A stretch of DNA of 6,123 bases, taken from the NCBI GenBank assembly GCA_030064695.1, contig JASHYV010000022.1, positions 1 through 6,123 of the forward strand, in the 5' to 3' direction. The DNA is from Thermoplasmata archaeon. GTDB taxonomy: Archaea > Thermoplasmatota > Thermoplasmata > UBA184. A program made the translations under genes and the position numbers. Positions 1 through 5,745 of this stretch are shown here, piece after piece. Within the stretch, counting starts at the first letter, position 1. Each line of letters starts with the position of its first letter. The notes beneath the pieces were generated by a model that was not told where the DNA came from, did not search any database, and worked only from the letters and a program-made list of their open reading frames with translations.

Positions 1-781
1 CGGTCACGATCAGGTCGGCGATCGCCGCCGCGTCGAGCATCGGCATCACCCGGAACCCGTCGAGCCGGGCCTCGAGCGCGCGCACCGGATCGACCTCCGT
101 GACGACCACGTCGCCGCCGAGGCCCCGCAGCCGCGACGCGACCCCCTTCCCGGACCATCCGTAGCCGGCGACCACGCAGACGCGCCCGGCGATCAGCAGG
201 TTGGTGGCGGTCAGGATCCCGTCGACGGTGGACTGGCCCGTGCCGTACCGGTTATCGAACAGGTGCTTCATCGCCGCATCGTTCACGTCGATGGCCGGGA
301 AGAGCAGCTTCCCGGACCGCTCGAGCGCCTTGAGTCGGGTGACGCCGGTCGTGGTCTCCTCGGTCGAGCCCCGGATCTTCCCCCGGTCGCCCCGAGACGT
401 GTGGACGAGGGCGACCAGGTCCGCTCCGTCGTCGATGAGGACGTCCGGCTCGACGTCGAGCATCGCCTGGATGCCGTCGCGATAGGTGGCGATCGACTCG
501 CCCTTCTCCGCCAGGGTCTCGACGCCCCGCGCCCGGAGCGCCGCCACGGCATCGTCGTCCGTCGAGAGCGGGTTCCCTGCGGCCAAATGCACGTCGCCGC
601 CGCCCGCCTTCAGCGCGAGCGCCAGCGCCGCGGTCTTGGCCTCTACGTGGAGCACCAGCGAGAGGACGAGCCCGCGGAAGGGCTGCTCCGCCTCGAAGCG
701 CCGGCGGACCCCGCCGAGGACGGACATGTGGCTCTCGGCCCAGGCGACCTTCTGGCGGCCGCGCTCGAGATCCCCCGGCAT
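1..781 (-). CDS. ahcY: S-adenosylhomocysteinase, N-terminal 260 residues (3' end cut by window edge)
   Basis: This NAD-dependent cytosolic enzyme reversibly splits the thioether of S-adenosyl- (or S-inosyl-) homocysteine, removing the product inhibitor of SAM methyltransferases and returning homocysteine to the methyl cycle. I translated the minus strand from ATG at 781; the frame is open to base 2, giving 260 residues of an expected 400-430. Family landmarks: WAESHM near residue 14; LHVEAK at 44-49 with the catalytic His45; NPLST; IDDGAD at 116-121; STEETTTGV at 139-147; PAIDVNDAAMKHLFDNRYGTGQS at 162-184 in overlapping stretches, with Lys172 and Asp176 of the active site; and the NAD-binding GYGWSGKG at 206-213, followed by an acidic VTEVDP. 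The YGTGQS form replaces the YGCRES of animal enzymes and is usual in archaea and thermophiles. The upstream in-frame stop is the stop of the preceding gene, and the TATA-like box 36 bases upstream supports this start. The family call is near certain; substrate preference is discussed as a finding. Confidence 0.96.
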   Translation of the reverse strand, partial: MPGDLERGRQKVAWAESHMSVLGGVRRRFEAEQPFRGLVLSLVLHVEAKTAALALALKAGGGDVHLAAGNPLSTDDDAVAALRARGVETLAEKGESIATYRDGIQAMLDVEPDVLIDDGADLVALVHTSRGDRGKIRGSTEETTTGVTRLKALERSGKLLFPAIDVNDAAMKHLFDNRYGTGQSTVDGILTATNLLIAGRVCVVAGYGWSGKGVASRLRGLGGDVVVTEVDPVRALEARLDGFRVMPMLDAAAIADLIVT

Positions 782-809
782 CGATGGTCGGCGCCTCGAA
801 GGACGCCTC

Positions 810-821
810 GGGATAAAGGTG
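810..821 (-). promoter_or_regulatory. Archaeal BRE/TATA-like promoter of the adenosylhomocysteinase gene
   Basis: Read on the minus strand, the 78-base gap contains CACCTTTATCCC, the only A/T-rich patch in an otherwise GC-rich spacer. The first T of TTTA lies 36 bases before the ATG at 781. With the usual archaeal TATA-to-start distance of about 26-27 bases, transcription would begin near 787, leaving a leader of only a few bases and no room for a Shine-Dalgarno site; none is visible. The same core, CACCTTTA, precedes the large surface-protein gene. The position and the shared core are seen; the promoter function is inferred. Confidence 0.55.
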
Positions 822-859
822 AGCGGGAAGGGGTTGGTCTCCGGGCCGCGGTCGGCTCG

Positions 860-3800
860 CTACTGCGTGACCGACCCGCAGAACGGACAGACGAGGTACT
901 CGGGCGGGATCTCCTTGCCGCAGTTGGGGCACGGCTTGAGCGTGCCGCCCGCTGCCGCAGCCCCGGTCGCGGGAGGTGCCGTAGGGGCCGCCGGCGGTGG
1001 GGTCATGACCGCGGGGGCGGCCGCCGGAGCGCTCGCCGCACCGGCTCCGCCGATCCCGCCGCGGGGCGGCGGGGCGCGGCCGCCGGGCGAGGTCTGGACC
1101 TCGGGCACCGACTCCGAGCCGCTCGGGGGCGCCGCCATGCCGCTGCGGGCCACGCCCTGACCCTGCTGGAGCTTCCACTGGCTGTAGGAGACGTAGGAGG
1201 GCTGGCGCTTCCACCAGTCCCAGAAGGAGCCCTCGTTGTAGTTCTCCCCGAGCTCCCGCTTCGCCTCGGCGCGGTACTTCTCGGTGAAGTCGGAGTAGCC
1301 CTGCCGTTCCGCGTCCTCGCCGCCCTCCCCGGGCTTGCCCAGGAGCTGGGCCGCGCACTCGGGGCAGAACCGAGAGTCCGCGGGGATGGTGGAGCCGCAG
1401 CGACTGCACCGGATGAGGTCGGATTCGAACTCGGCGCCGCACTTCGGGCAGACGGTCGCGTCCTCGGGGATCAGGTTGCCGCACTCGCCGCACTCGACCA
1501 GCTTACCGGCCGCCGAGCGCCGCGAGATGAACAGCACGGCCAGGATCGCCACGATCGCCGCCACGGCGATCGCGAGCCAGATCCAGAGCGGGAGTCCCAG
1601 GAACTTCTCGTACAGGAAGTTGGTCACCGGCGTCGAGGTCGGCGGAACGGAGGCCGTCCCGATGGGCTCGGTCGAGTTGACGCCGTTGTAGACGGTCTCC
1701 GCGGTGAGCTTGTACGTCGTGCCCGCCGACAGGAGGCCGGAGAGTGGGAACCAGGGCATCTCGAAGACGACGCCGCTGGTGGTCGTCGTCTGCGCGATCA
1801 GGACCGAGAGCCCGCCCGAGACTGGCGTGGCGTAGAGCAGGACCGAAGCGGCCTGGGAGCCGTTGTACTGCACCACTCCGGTGGAAAGGTAATTCGACGT
1901 GGTGGTGAGCTGCAGCGTCGTCGGCGGCGGCGAGAACGACGTGAACCGGATCTGCGAGGGAGCGATGGAGATCGGGATCGCGTTCGTCGAGGTGTTGCCG
2001 CCGATCAGCGTGTCGGCGCCGTTCCAGACCACCGCGAGCGAGAAGTCGTTCAGGAACACCTTCCCGCGCAGCCCCGTCGTCGTGTCGTTGACGGTCCAGT
2101 TGAAGAACAGCGTGACCGTCTGGCCGGGGGTGTTCACGGCCAGGTTCGCCAGCGTCTCGGTGGCGAGCGGCGTCGACGAGGTCGCCGCGTAGTACAGGTC
2201 GGCCGAGAGCGACGTCACGGTCGCGGCGCCGGAGTAGGTGAGCGTGACCTCGACACCGAGGCCCTGTCCGATCCGGACCGTGGCATTGGAGAGCACGGTG
2301 CCGTTGCCGGTGATCACCACGCCGGACTGGGTGAAGTGCGCGACGTACGGGGTGACCGTGACGCGGACGACTTCGTTGAGGACTCCGCCGCCCAGGCCCG
2401 CGACTCCGCCATTGTACGTCACGTTCAGGAAGAACGGATGGTCCGGGGCGCCCGCGATCCCGGTGACGGTGGTGTTCACGAGCCACGCGACGTCGATGTC
2501 CGTCGAGTCGCCGGGGAGCAGGGTCAGGTTGGTGAGCGGAACCGAGTCGAGCAGCACGCCCGTCTTGGCCCCGTAGGTGAACGTTCCGGAATAGTTGTAG
2601 ATGGGCGCCGTCCCCGTGTTGGTGAGCTCGGCGGTCACGCCGAGCACCTTGTAGTCATCGATCGACAGGTTCGTGATCGCCGTGCCGTTCTGGGTCACCG
2701 TCTGGGTGCCGAACTCGAGCTGGCCGAAGTAGCCGGGGAAGGTGAGCTTCGGACCGAAGTCGGGGGAGCCCACGAACCCGGTCCCCGCCGCCACTCCCGA
2801 GGGGTACGGGCTCACGGACCAGTTGAACGCCTCCGTGTTGTTCGTCGCGATCGGGATCGTGACGTTGAAGTGGTAGCCGCCGAGGAAGAGGCCGTCCGGC
2901 AGCGTGGGACCGGTGATGTTGCCCGAGGCGAGGAGGAGGAACGCCTCGCCGTCGCGGCCGGACTCCCCGTAGGCCGGGAGCCCCTTCTGCTGGTCGACGT
3001 AGTTGACGTAGCCCCAGATCGCCGGGTTCGAGGTGGCGAGGTCGTTGAGCGCGTTCGCCGTCTCGTTGTTCGACTGGTTGGTGTTGTAGGCGTAGAACGC
3101 CTTCAGGACGCCCTCGTAGATCGGGAGCGCGCCACCCCGACCGGTCAGGTTGAACTGGGCCCACCGGAACAGGTAGACCTGGCTCGACGCATCCGGCTGG
3201 AAGGCCGAGTAGCTGAACACGCCTGGGATACCCTGCGTGGTGGAGACGTTGGCCAGGTAGGCCTTCGCCCCGTCATCGACCAGGAGCTTGTTCGAGTCCC
3301 AGGGGTACGGCGCGGTCGAGGCGAGCGGGCTGGACGCCGGCTGGGTCCACGTGAGGTCGAACGTGGAGTCGATCGCGTTGAGGGTCGTGCCCGAGCCCGA
3401 GATCGCAAGGTTGTAGGAGAGGGCCGGGTCGAGCGAAAGGCCCATCGAGTCGACCGCGACCGTCCCGCCGTCCGCCACGACGGTGAGCGCGATCGAGAAC
3501 TCGTTGGGGCCCGCGCCGAAGCTGCCGGTGGAATTGAGATAGCTCAGGACGCCGGCGGCGTTGAGGGTGCTGAGCAGCGCCGGCGAGATGGCCAGGGTCG
3601 CGATGCCCGAGGTGGCCCCGGCGGAGAAGTCGAGGGTGCCGGTGAGCGGGTAGCCGACATTCTTGTACCAGATCTCGACGCTCGCGGTCGTGTCCGCGGT
3701 GTTCGGGTCGGTGTAGGTCGCGGCCACTTCACCGCCGGCGAAACCGGTCGGATAGTACAGGTAGTCCTGGGTCAGGTTCGCGGAGTCGCTGGGGGTGGAG

Positions 3801-4621
3801 AGCGCCGAGATGTTGTCGTCGGCGCCGGGGAAGTTGAACTCGGCGGAGGTGTTGAGCCCGACCGTCGCCGGGATCCCGTTGACATTGGCGTCGTCCGCGT
3901 AGGTGTTCAGGTAGGAGCTGTGGAAGAAGTTCACCGTGGCGCCGTCGGTCGCGTTCAGGGTCGGCGCGTACTCGGTGTCGCCCTGAATGGTCAGCGGCTC
4001 GGAGACGCCCGCGACCGCGGGGTTCTCCTGCACGACGGAATTGTTGAAGGTGAGGTCCGCGCCCGCCCCGCTCACGTCCACCCAGCCGGGGAACTCGAAG
4101 CTCGAGTTCCAGACGGTGAAGGTGCCCGTGACGCCGAGCCAGAGCTTGGCGTAGGCATTGATGACGTTCAGGTCGGTCGTCAACGTCGAGTTGTACATCT
4201 CGACCGTCCCGGCGTCCGAGAACTGGTAGATGCTGTAGAGTCGCTGCTGCGCGGTCCCGGTGGAGCCGACGTAGCTCAGGAAGGTGAGCGAGACGTTGCT
4301 GACGATCAGCGTGCCGCCCGCGGCGACGGTGATGTTGCCCGCCTGGTAGTAGGAGTGGGTGCCCGGCGCCGGGTGGATGACGTAGGTCTCGCCCGACGAG
4401 ACATACAGGTCACCGTGGGTCACCAGGTTCGGGCTGAACTCCGACGAGGGCGTCGAGGCCCGGGCCGGTGGGGTCGCGACATGGCCCCCCAGCCCCCAGA
4501 CCGCGGCTCCGCTGAGGACCACCAGAAGCACTACGAGGGCCGCGACGGCTCCTCGGAACATTCGGTCGCTCGGGCGCACCGTCCCTCCGGTCGCCGGAGG
4601 GTGGCCCAATGAACGGCTCAC
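860..4621 (-). CDS. Giant glycosylated-type surface protein with one C-terminal TM helix and three cytosolic zinc ribbons
   Basis: 1253 residues; I do not recognise a named family and assign no function. Order of parts: hydrophobic signal/anchor segment about 25-45 after R20 and R23; beta-solenoid-like ectodomain region about 70-240 and again 385-460; a more helical stretch about 500-565; three Ig/CARDB-like repeats about 655-975; transmembrane helix 1012-1033 followed by Arg-Arg; zinc ribbons with Cys1044/1047/1058/1061 and Cys1072/1075/1086/1089; a charged, Trp-rich motif 1109-1153; a Pro/Ala/Gly-rich flexible linker about 1157-1228; and a last zinc ribbon, Cys1231/1234/1245/1248. The positive-inside rule puts the ribbons in the cytosol and about 960 residues outside. 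The ectodomain carries about 31 Asn-x-Ser/Thr sequons, few Lys/Arg and no cysteine; all 12 cysteines are in the ribbons. Start: GTG at 4621 fits a leaderless transcript from the box at 4646-4657; ATG at 4561 (residue 21) and GTG at 4579 are alternatives. The role could be adhesion, cell envelope structure, or outside-to-inside sensing. Confidence 0.93.
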   Translation of the reverse strand: MSRSLGHPPATGGTVRPSDRMFRGAVAALVVLLVVLSGAAVWGLGGHVATPPARASTPSSEFSPNLVTHGDLYVSSGETYVIHPAPGTHSYYQAGNITVAAGGTLIVSNVSLTFLSYVGSTGTAQQRLYSIYQFSDAGTVEMYNSTLTTDLNVINAYAKLWLGVTGTFTVWNSSFEFPGWVDVSGAGADLTFNNSVVQENPAVAGVSEPLTIQGDTEYAPTLNATDGATVNFFHSSYLNTYADDANVNGIPATVGLNTSAEFNFPGADDNISALSTPSDSANLTQDYLYYPTGFAGGEVAATYTDPNTADTTASVEIWYKNVGYPLTGTLDFSAGATSGIATLAISPALLSTLNAAGVLSYLNSTGSFGAGPNEFSIALTVVADGGTVAVDSMGLSLDPALSYNLAISGSGTTLNAIDSTFDLTWTQPASSPLASTAPYPWDSNKLLVDDGAKAYLANVSTTQGIPGVFSYSAFQPDASSQVYLFRWAQFNLTGRGGALPIYEGVLKAFYAYNTNQSNNETANALNDLATSNPAIWGYVNYVDQQKGLPAYGESGRDGEAFLLLASGNITGPTLPDGLFLGGYHFNVTIPIATNNTEAFNWSVSPYPSGVAAGTGFVGSPDFGPKLTFPGYFGQLEFGTQTVTQNGTAITNLSIDDYKVLGVTAELTNTGTAPIYNYSGTFTYGAKTGVLLDSVPLTNLTLLPGDSTDIDVAWLVNTTVTGIAGAPDHPFFLNVTYNGGVAGLGGGVLNEVVRVTVTPYVAHFTQSGVVITGNGTVLSNATVRIGQGLGVEVTLTYSGAATVTSLSADLYYAATSSTPLATETLANLAVNTPGQTVTLFFNWTVNDTTTGLRGKVFLNDFSLAVVWNGADTLIGGNTSTNAIPISIAPSQIRFTSFSPPPTTLQLTTTSNYLSTGVVQYNGSQAASVLLYATPVSGGLSVLIAQTTTTSGVVFEMPWFPLSGLLSAGTTYKLTAETVYNGVNSTEPIGTASVPPTSTPVTNFLYEKFLGLPLWIWLAIAVAAIVAILAVLFISRRSAAGKLVECGECGNLIPEDATVCPKCGAEFESDLIRCSRCGSTIPADSRFCPECAAQLLGKPGEGGEDAERQGYSDFTEKYRAEAKRELGENYNEGSFWDWWKRQPSYVSYSQWKLQQGQGVARSGMAAPPSGSESVPEVQTSPGGRAPPPRGGIGGAGAASAPAAAPAVMTPPPAAPTAPPATGAAAAGGTLKPCPNCGKEIPPEYLVCPFCGSVTQ
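878..931 (-). other. Third, C-terminal zinc ribbon of the surface protein
   Basis: Residues 1231-1248 read CPNCGKEIPPEYLVCPFCG, a CxxC-x10-CxxC zinc ribbon ending five residues before the stop codon. It is separated from the other two ribbons by the Trp-rich motif and a Pro/Ala-rich linker of roughly 70 residues, so it can move freely from the membrane. Ribbons of this type bind zinc and commonly mediate protein or nucleic-acid contacts; the partner here is unknown. Confidence 0.85.
1163..1297 (-). other. Cytosolic charged, Trp/Tyr-rich motif between zinc ribbons
   Basis: Residues 1109-1153 begin with a charged, probably helical stretch (YSDFTEKYRAEAKREL) and run into SFWDWWKRQPSYVSYSQWKL, with four Trp and several Tyr/Phe in a short span. 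It stands out between the low-complexity linker and the ribbons and looks like a folded interaction element. I know no named domain for it. Confidence 0.6.
1355..1492 (-). other. Two tandem zinc ribbons directly inside the membrane
   Basis: Residues 1044-1062 (CGECG...CPKCG) and 1072-1089 (CSRCG...CPEC) form two complete CxxC-x10-CxxC units only ten residues apart, starting about ten residues after the transmembrane helix and its Arg-Arg stop-transfer signal. Every ligand cysteine is present in both. The double ribbon resembles the DZR-type arrangement common in archaeal and bacterial membrane proteins. Confidence 0.88.
1523..1588 (-). other. Transmembrane helix of the surface protein
   Basis: Residues 1012-1033, LWIWLAIAVAAIVAILAVLF plus IS, form one uninterrupted hydrophobic helix bordered by aromatic residues on the outer side and by Arg1034-Arg1035 on the inner side. 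This gives an N-out, C-in orientation if the N-terminal hydrophobic segment is cleaved as a signal peptide; if it is not cleaved, both ends are cytosolic and the protein forms a two-anchor loop. Confidence 0.88.
1697..2659 (-). repeat. Three tandem Ig/CARDB-like ectodomain repeats (protein level)
   Basis: Residues about 655-975 contain three similar beta-sandwich-like units aligned on a conserved Trp: W713 in DVAWLVNTTVTGIAG, W842 in FFNWTVNDTTTGLRG, and W957 in FEMPWFPLSGLLSAG. Each is followed by a beta strand ending in a Tyr/Trp-Asn-Gly turn (VTYNGG, VVWNGA, TVYNGV). Spacing is 129 and 115 residues. The pattern resembles CARDB-type domains that form stalks in archaeal surface proteins. Repeat 3 is the most diverged. 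Confidence 0.6.
3902..4339 (-). repeat. Beta-solenoid-like rungs with sequons in the ectodomain (protein level)
   Basis: Residues about 95-240 show successive strands of one pattern, Gly-x-Thr/Leu-x-Val/Phe followed by an Asn or His and a Ser: GGTLIVSNVSL (102-112), AGTVEMYNSTL (137-147), TGTFTVWNSSF (165-175), GADLTFNNSVV (187-197), GATVNFFHSSY (227-237). Four of the five carry an N-glycosylation sequon at the same point of the rung. Similar strands recur at 385-397, 409-421 and 449-460. A right-handed parallel beta-helix is the likely fold; no catalytic residues are evident. Confidence 0.55.
4487..4549 (-). other. N-terminal signal peptide or signal anchor of the surface protein
   Basis: Residues 25-45 (AVAALVVLLVVLSGAAVWGL and following Gly) are hydrophobic and follow Arg20 and Arg23. 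A possible signal peptidase site lies after the Ala-rich PPARAS near residue 56. From the GTG start the n-region is unusually long at 24 residues; from the ATG at 4561 it would be of ordinary length. Confidence 0.75.
4583..4601 (-). other. Perfect 8-bp hairpin near the 5' end of the surface-protein mRNA
   Basis: The plus strand reads CCCTCCGG, TCG, CCGGAGGG: an exact 8-bp inverted repeat around a 3-base loop. In the transcript it lies 20-38 bases after the GTG at 4621, within codons 7-13. The second arm on the mRNA contains GGAGGG, a Shine-Dalgarno-like sequence three bases before an in-frame GTG (4579) and 21 bases before the ATG at 4561. It could tune translation; it is too GC-only and lacks a T tract, so it is not a terminator. 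Confidence 0.5.
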
Positions 4622-4645
4622 GACCGAAGAAAGGTCTCCGCCCCC

Positions 4646-4657
4646 TACTTAAAGGTG
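4646..4657 (-). promoter_or_regulatory. Archaeal BRE/TATA-like promoter of the surface-protein gene
   Basis: On the minus strand the 83-base gap after the dehydrogenase contains CACCTTTAAGTA, close to the archaeal TATA consensus. Its first T is 32 bases before the GTG at 4621, so the predicted transcription start (about 26-27 bases from the box centre) falls at 4621-4624. That makes the GTG a leaderless start and decides for it over the internal ATG. It shares CACCTTTA with the promoter at 810-821. The function is inferred from position and sequence. Confidence 0.6.
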
Positions 4658-4704
4658 CCCTTGGTTTTCGCCGCGCTCCGAGGCTCCGGCCGAGGCGACG
4701 CCGG

Positions 4705-5745
4705 CTATCGAGCGGGCAGCTCCAGCACGAGCTTCCCGAACAGGTCCGGGGCGTCGAACCGCTGGAACGCCTCCCGGGCCCGCTCGAGCGGGACCACCGA
4801 GTCCAGCACCGGGCGCAGCCGCCCGGCCGCCAGCTCGCGGAGCACCGCGTCGAACTCCTGGGCGCCGGCCATCGTGCTGCCGCGGATCGACGACTGCCGC
4901 CAGAAGAGCGTGCGCAGGTCGATCTCCGCGACGGGACCGGCCGTGGCCCCGATCACCACGACCCGGCCGGCCCGGGCGGTCGCCTTGAGCGATCGGGGGA
5001 TCGTGGGCGCCCCGACCGAGTCGAAGATCACATCGACGCCGCGCTTCTCGCTCCACTGCCAGAGGACCCGGTCGAGCGGATGCTCCTCGTCGAACGTCAC
5101 GAAGTCGTCGGCGCCGAGGGCGCGGGCTCGGGCCTCCTTCGCGTTGGAGCGCGACGCCACGACGACTCGGGCACCGCGGAGCTTCGCGACCTGGATGGCC
5201 GCGGTGGGGACTCCTCCTCCCGCCCCCACGATCGCGACCCGCTCTCCGGGTCGGACCCCGCCGACGGTCACCAGCGCTCTCCAGGCGGTCTGGAAGACGA
5301 GGGCGACCGAGGCACCCTGGGGGAAGGTCCAGCCTGCCGGCAGCGGTCGAACGTTCCGGCTCGGGACGACCACGAACGGGGCTGCCGTCCCCTGCAGGTG
5401 CTCTCCGACGATCCGATAGTTGCGGCAGAGCGCCTCGTCTCCGGCGCGGCAGGCCTCGCAGGTGCCGTCCCAGATCCCGGGATTGATCAGCACGGGGGTG
5501 CCGGGGGACGGCCCGGCGACGCCCTCTCCCAGCGCGTCGACCTCGCCCGCGCCGTCCGAGCCGAGGACGTGCGGGAGCTCCACCGGGACTCCCGGGATCC
5601 CTTGCAGGGTGAACCGGTCGAGCCGATTGAATGCCGCGGCGCGGATCCGTACCCGGACCTCCCCGGGGCCCGGCGCCGGCTCGGTGACCTCGACGAATTC
5701 GAGTCGATCGAGGTCGCCGTGTTCCCGGAAGCCGAACCCTCTCAT
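4705..5745 (-). CDS. Zinc-binding MDR dehydrogenase / quinone-reductase-like oxidoreductase
   Basis: 346 residues, the normal length for the medium-chain dehydrogenase/reductase superfamily; a cytosolic NAD(P)H-dependent oxidoreductase whose substrate cannot be told from sequence. N-terminal GroES-like domain about 25-130 with FNRLDRF (39-45) and PHVLGSDGAG (58-67), the form seen in the quinone-oxidoreductase-like zinc alcohol dehydrogenases. The usual catalytic-zinc Cys and GHE His are not present (GSD at 62-64). The structural-zinc lobe is kept as Asp93, Cys96, Cys99, Cys107, with Asp where the first Cys usually stands. Rossmann motif GAGGGVPTAAIQVAK at 174-188; Ser198-Arg199-Ser200 after the second strand favours NADPH. 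The C-terminus GKLVLELPAR is typical. Its ATG overlaps the TGA of cysS by four bases (ATGA), so it is probably translated by coupling in the same mRNA. The longer overlapping frame at 4649-5806 is Arg/Gly/Pro-rich noise. An alternative role is an enoyl or alkenal reductase. Confidence 0.92.
   Translation of the reverse strand: MRGFGFREHGDLDRLEFVEVTEPAPGPGEVRVRIRAAAFNRLDRFTLQGIPGVPVELPHVLGSDGAGEVDALGEGVAGPSPGTPVLINPGIWDGTCEACRAGDEALCRNYRIVGEHLQGTAAPFVVVPSRNVRPLPAGWTFPQGASVALVFQTAWRALVTVGGVRPGERVAIVGAGGGVPTAAIQVAKLRGARVVVASRSNAKEARARALGADDFVTFDEEHPLDRVLWQWSEKRGVDVIFDSVGAPTIPRSLKATARAGRVVVIGATAGPVAEIDLRTLFWRQSSIRGSTMAGAQEFDAVLRELAAGRLRPVLDSVVPLERAREAFQRFDAPDLFGKLVLELPAR

Noticed and set aside
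822..859. A possible terminator after the surface-protein gene
   Set aside because: GC-rich without a stem or a T-rich run; the only T-rich patch downstream is better explained as the TATA box of the next gene.
252..1493. A 413-codon minus-strand frame overlapping the ends of two genes
   Set aside because: It is in a different frame from both the surface-protein tail and adenosylhomocysteinase, is very Arg/Gly/Pro-rich, and runs across their stop, promoter and start.
263..4612. A 1449-codon open frame on the plus strand opposite the surface-protein gene
   Set aside because: The translation is Arg/Gly/Glu/Val-rich with no domains, signal or membrane segments. It mirrors the codon bias of the strongly supported minus-strand genes, spans two of them plus a promoter gap, and is a typical antisense shadow in GC-rich DNA.
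4658..4704. A possible terminator after the dehydrogenase
   Set aside because: The stretch has GC-rich partial repeats (CCTCGG, CCGGAG) but no clean stem and no T tract on the transcribed strand.
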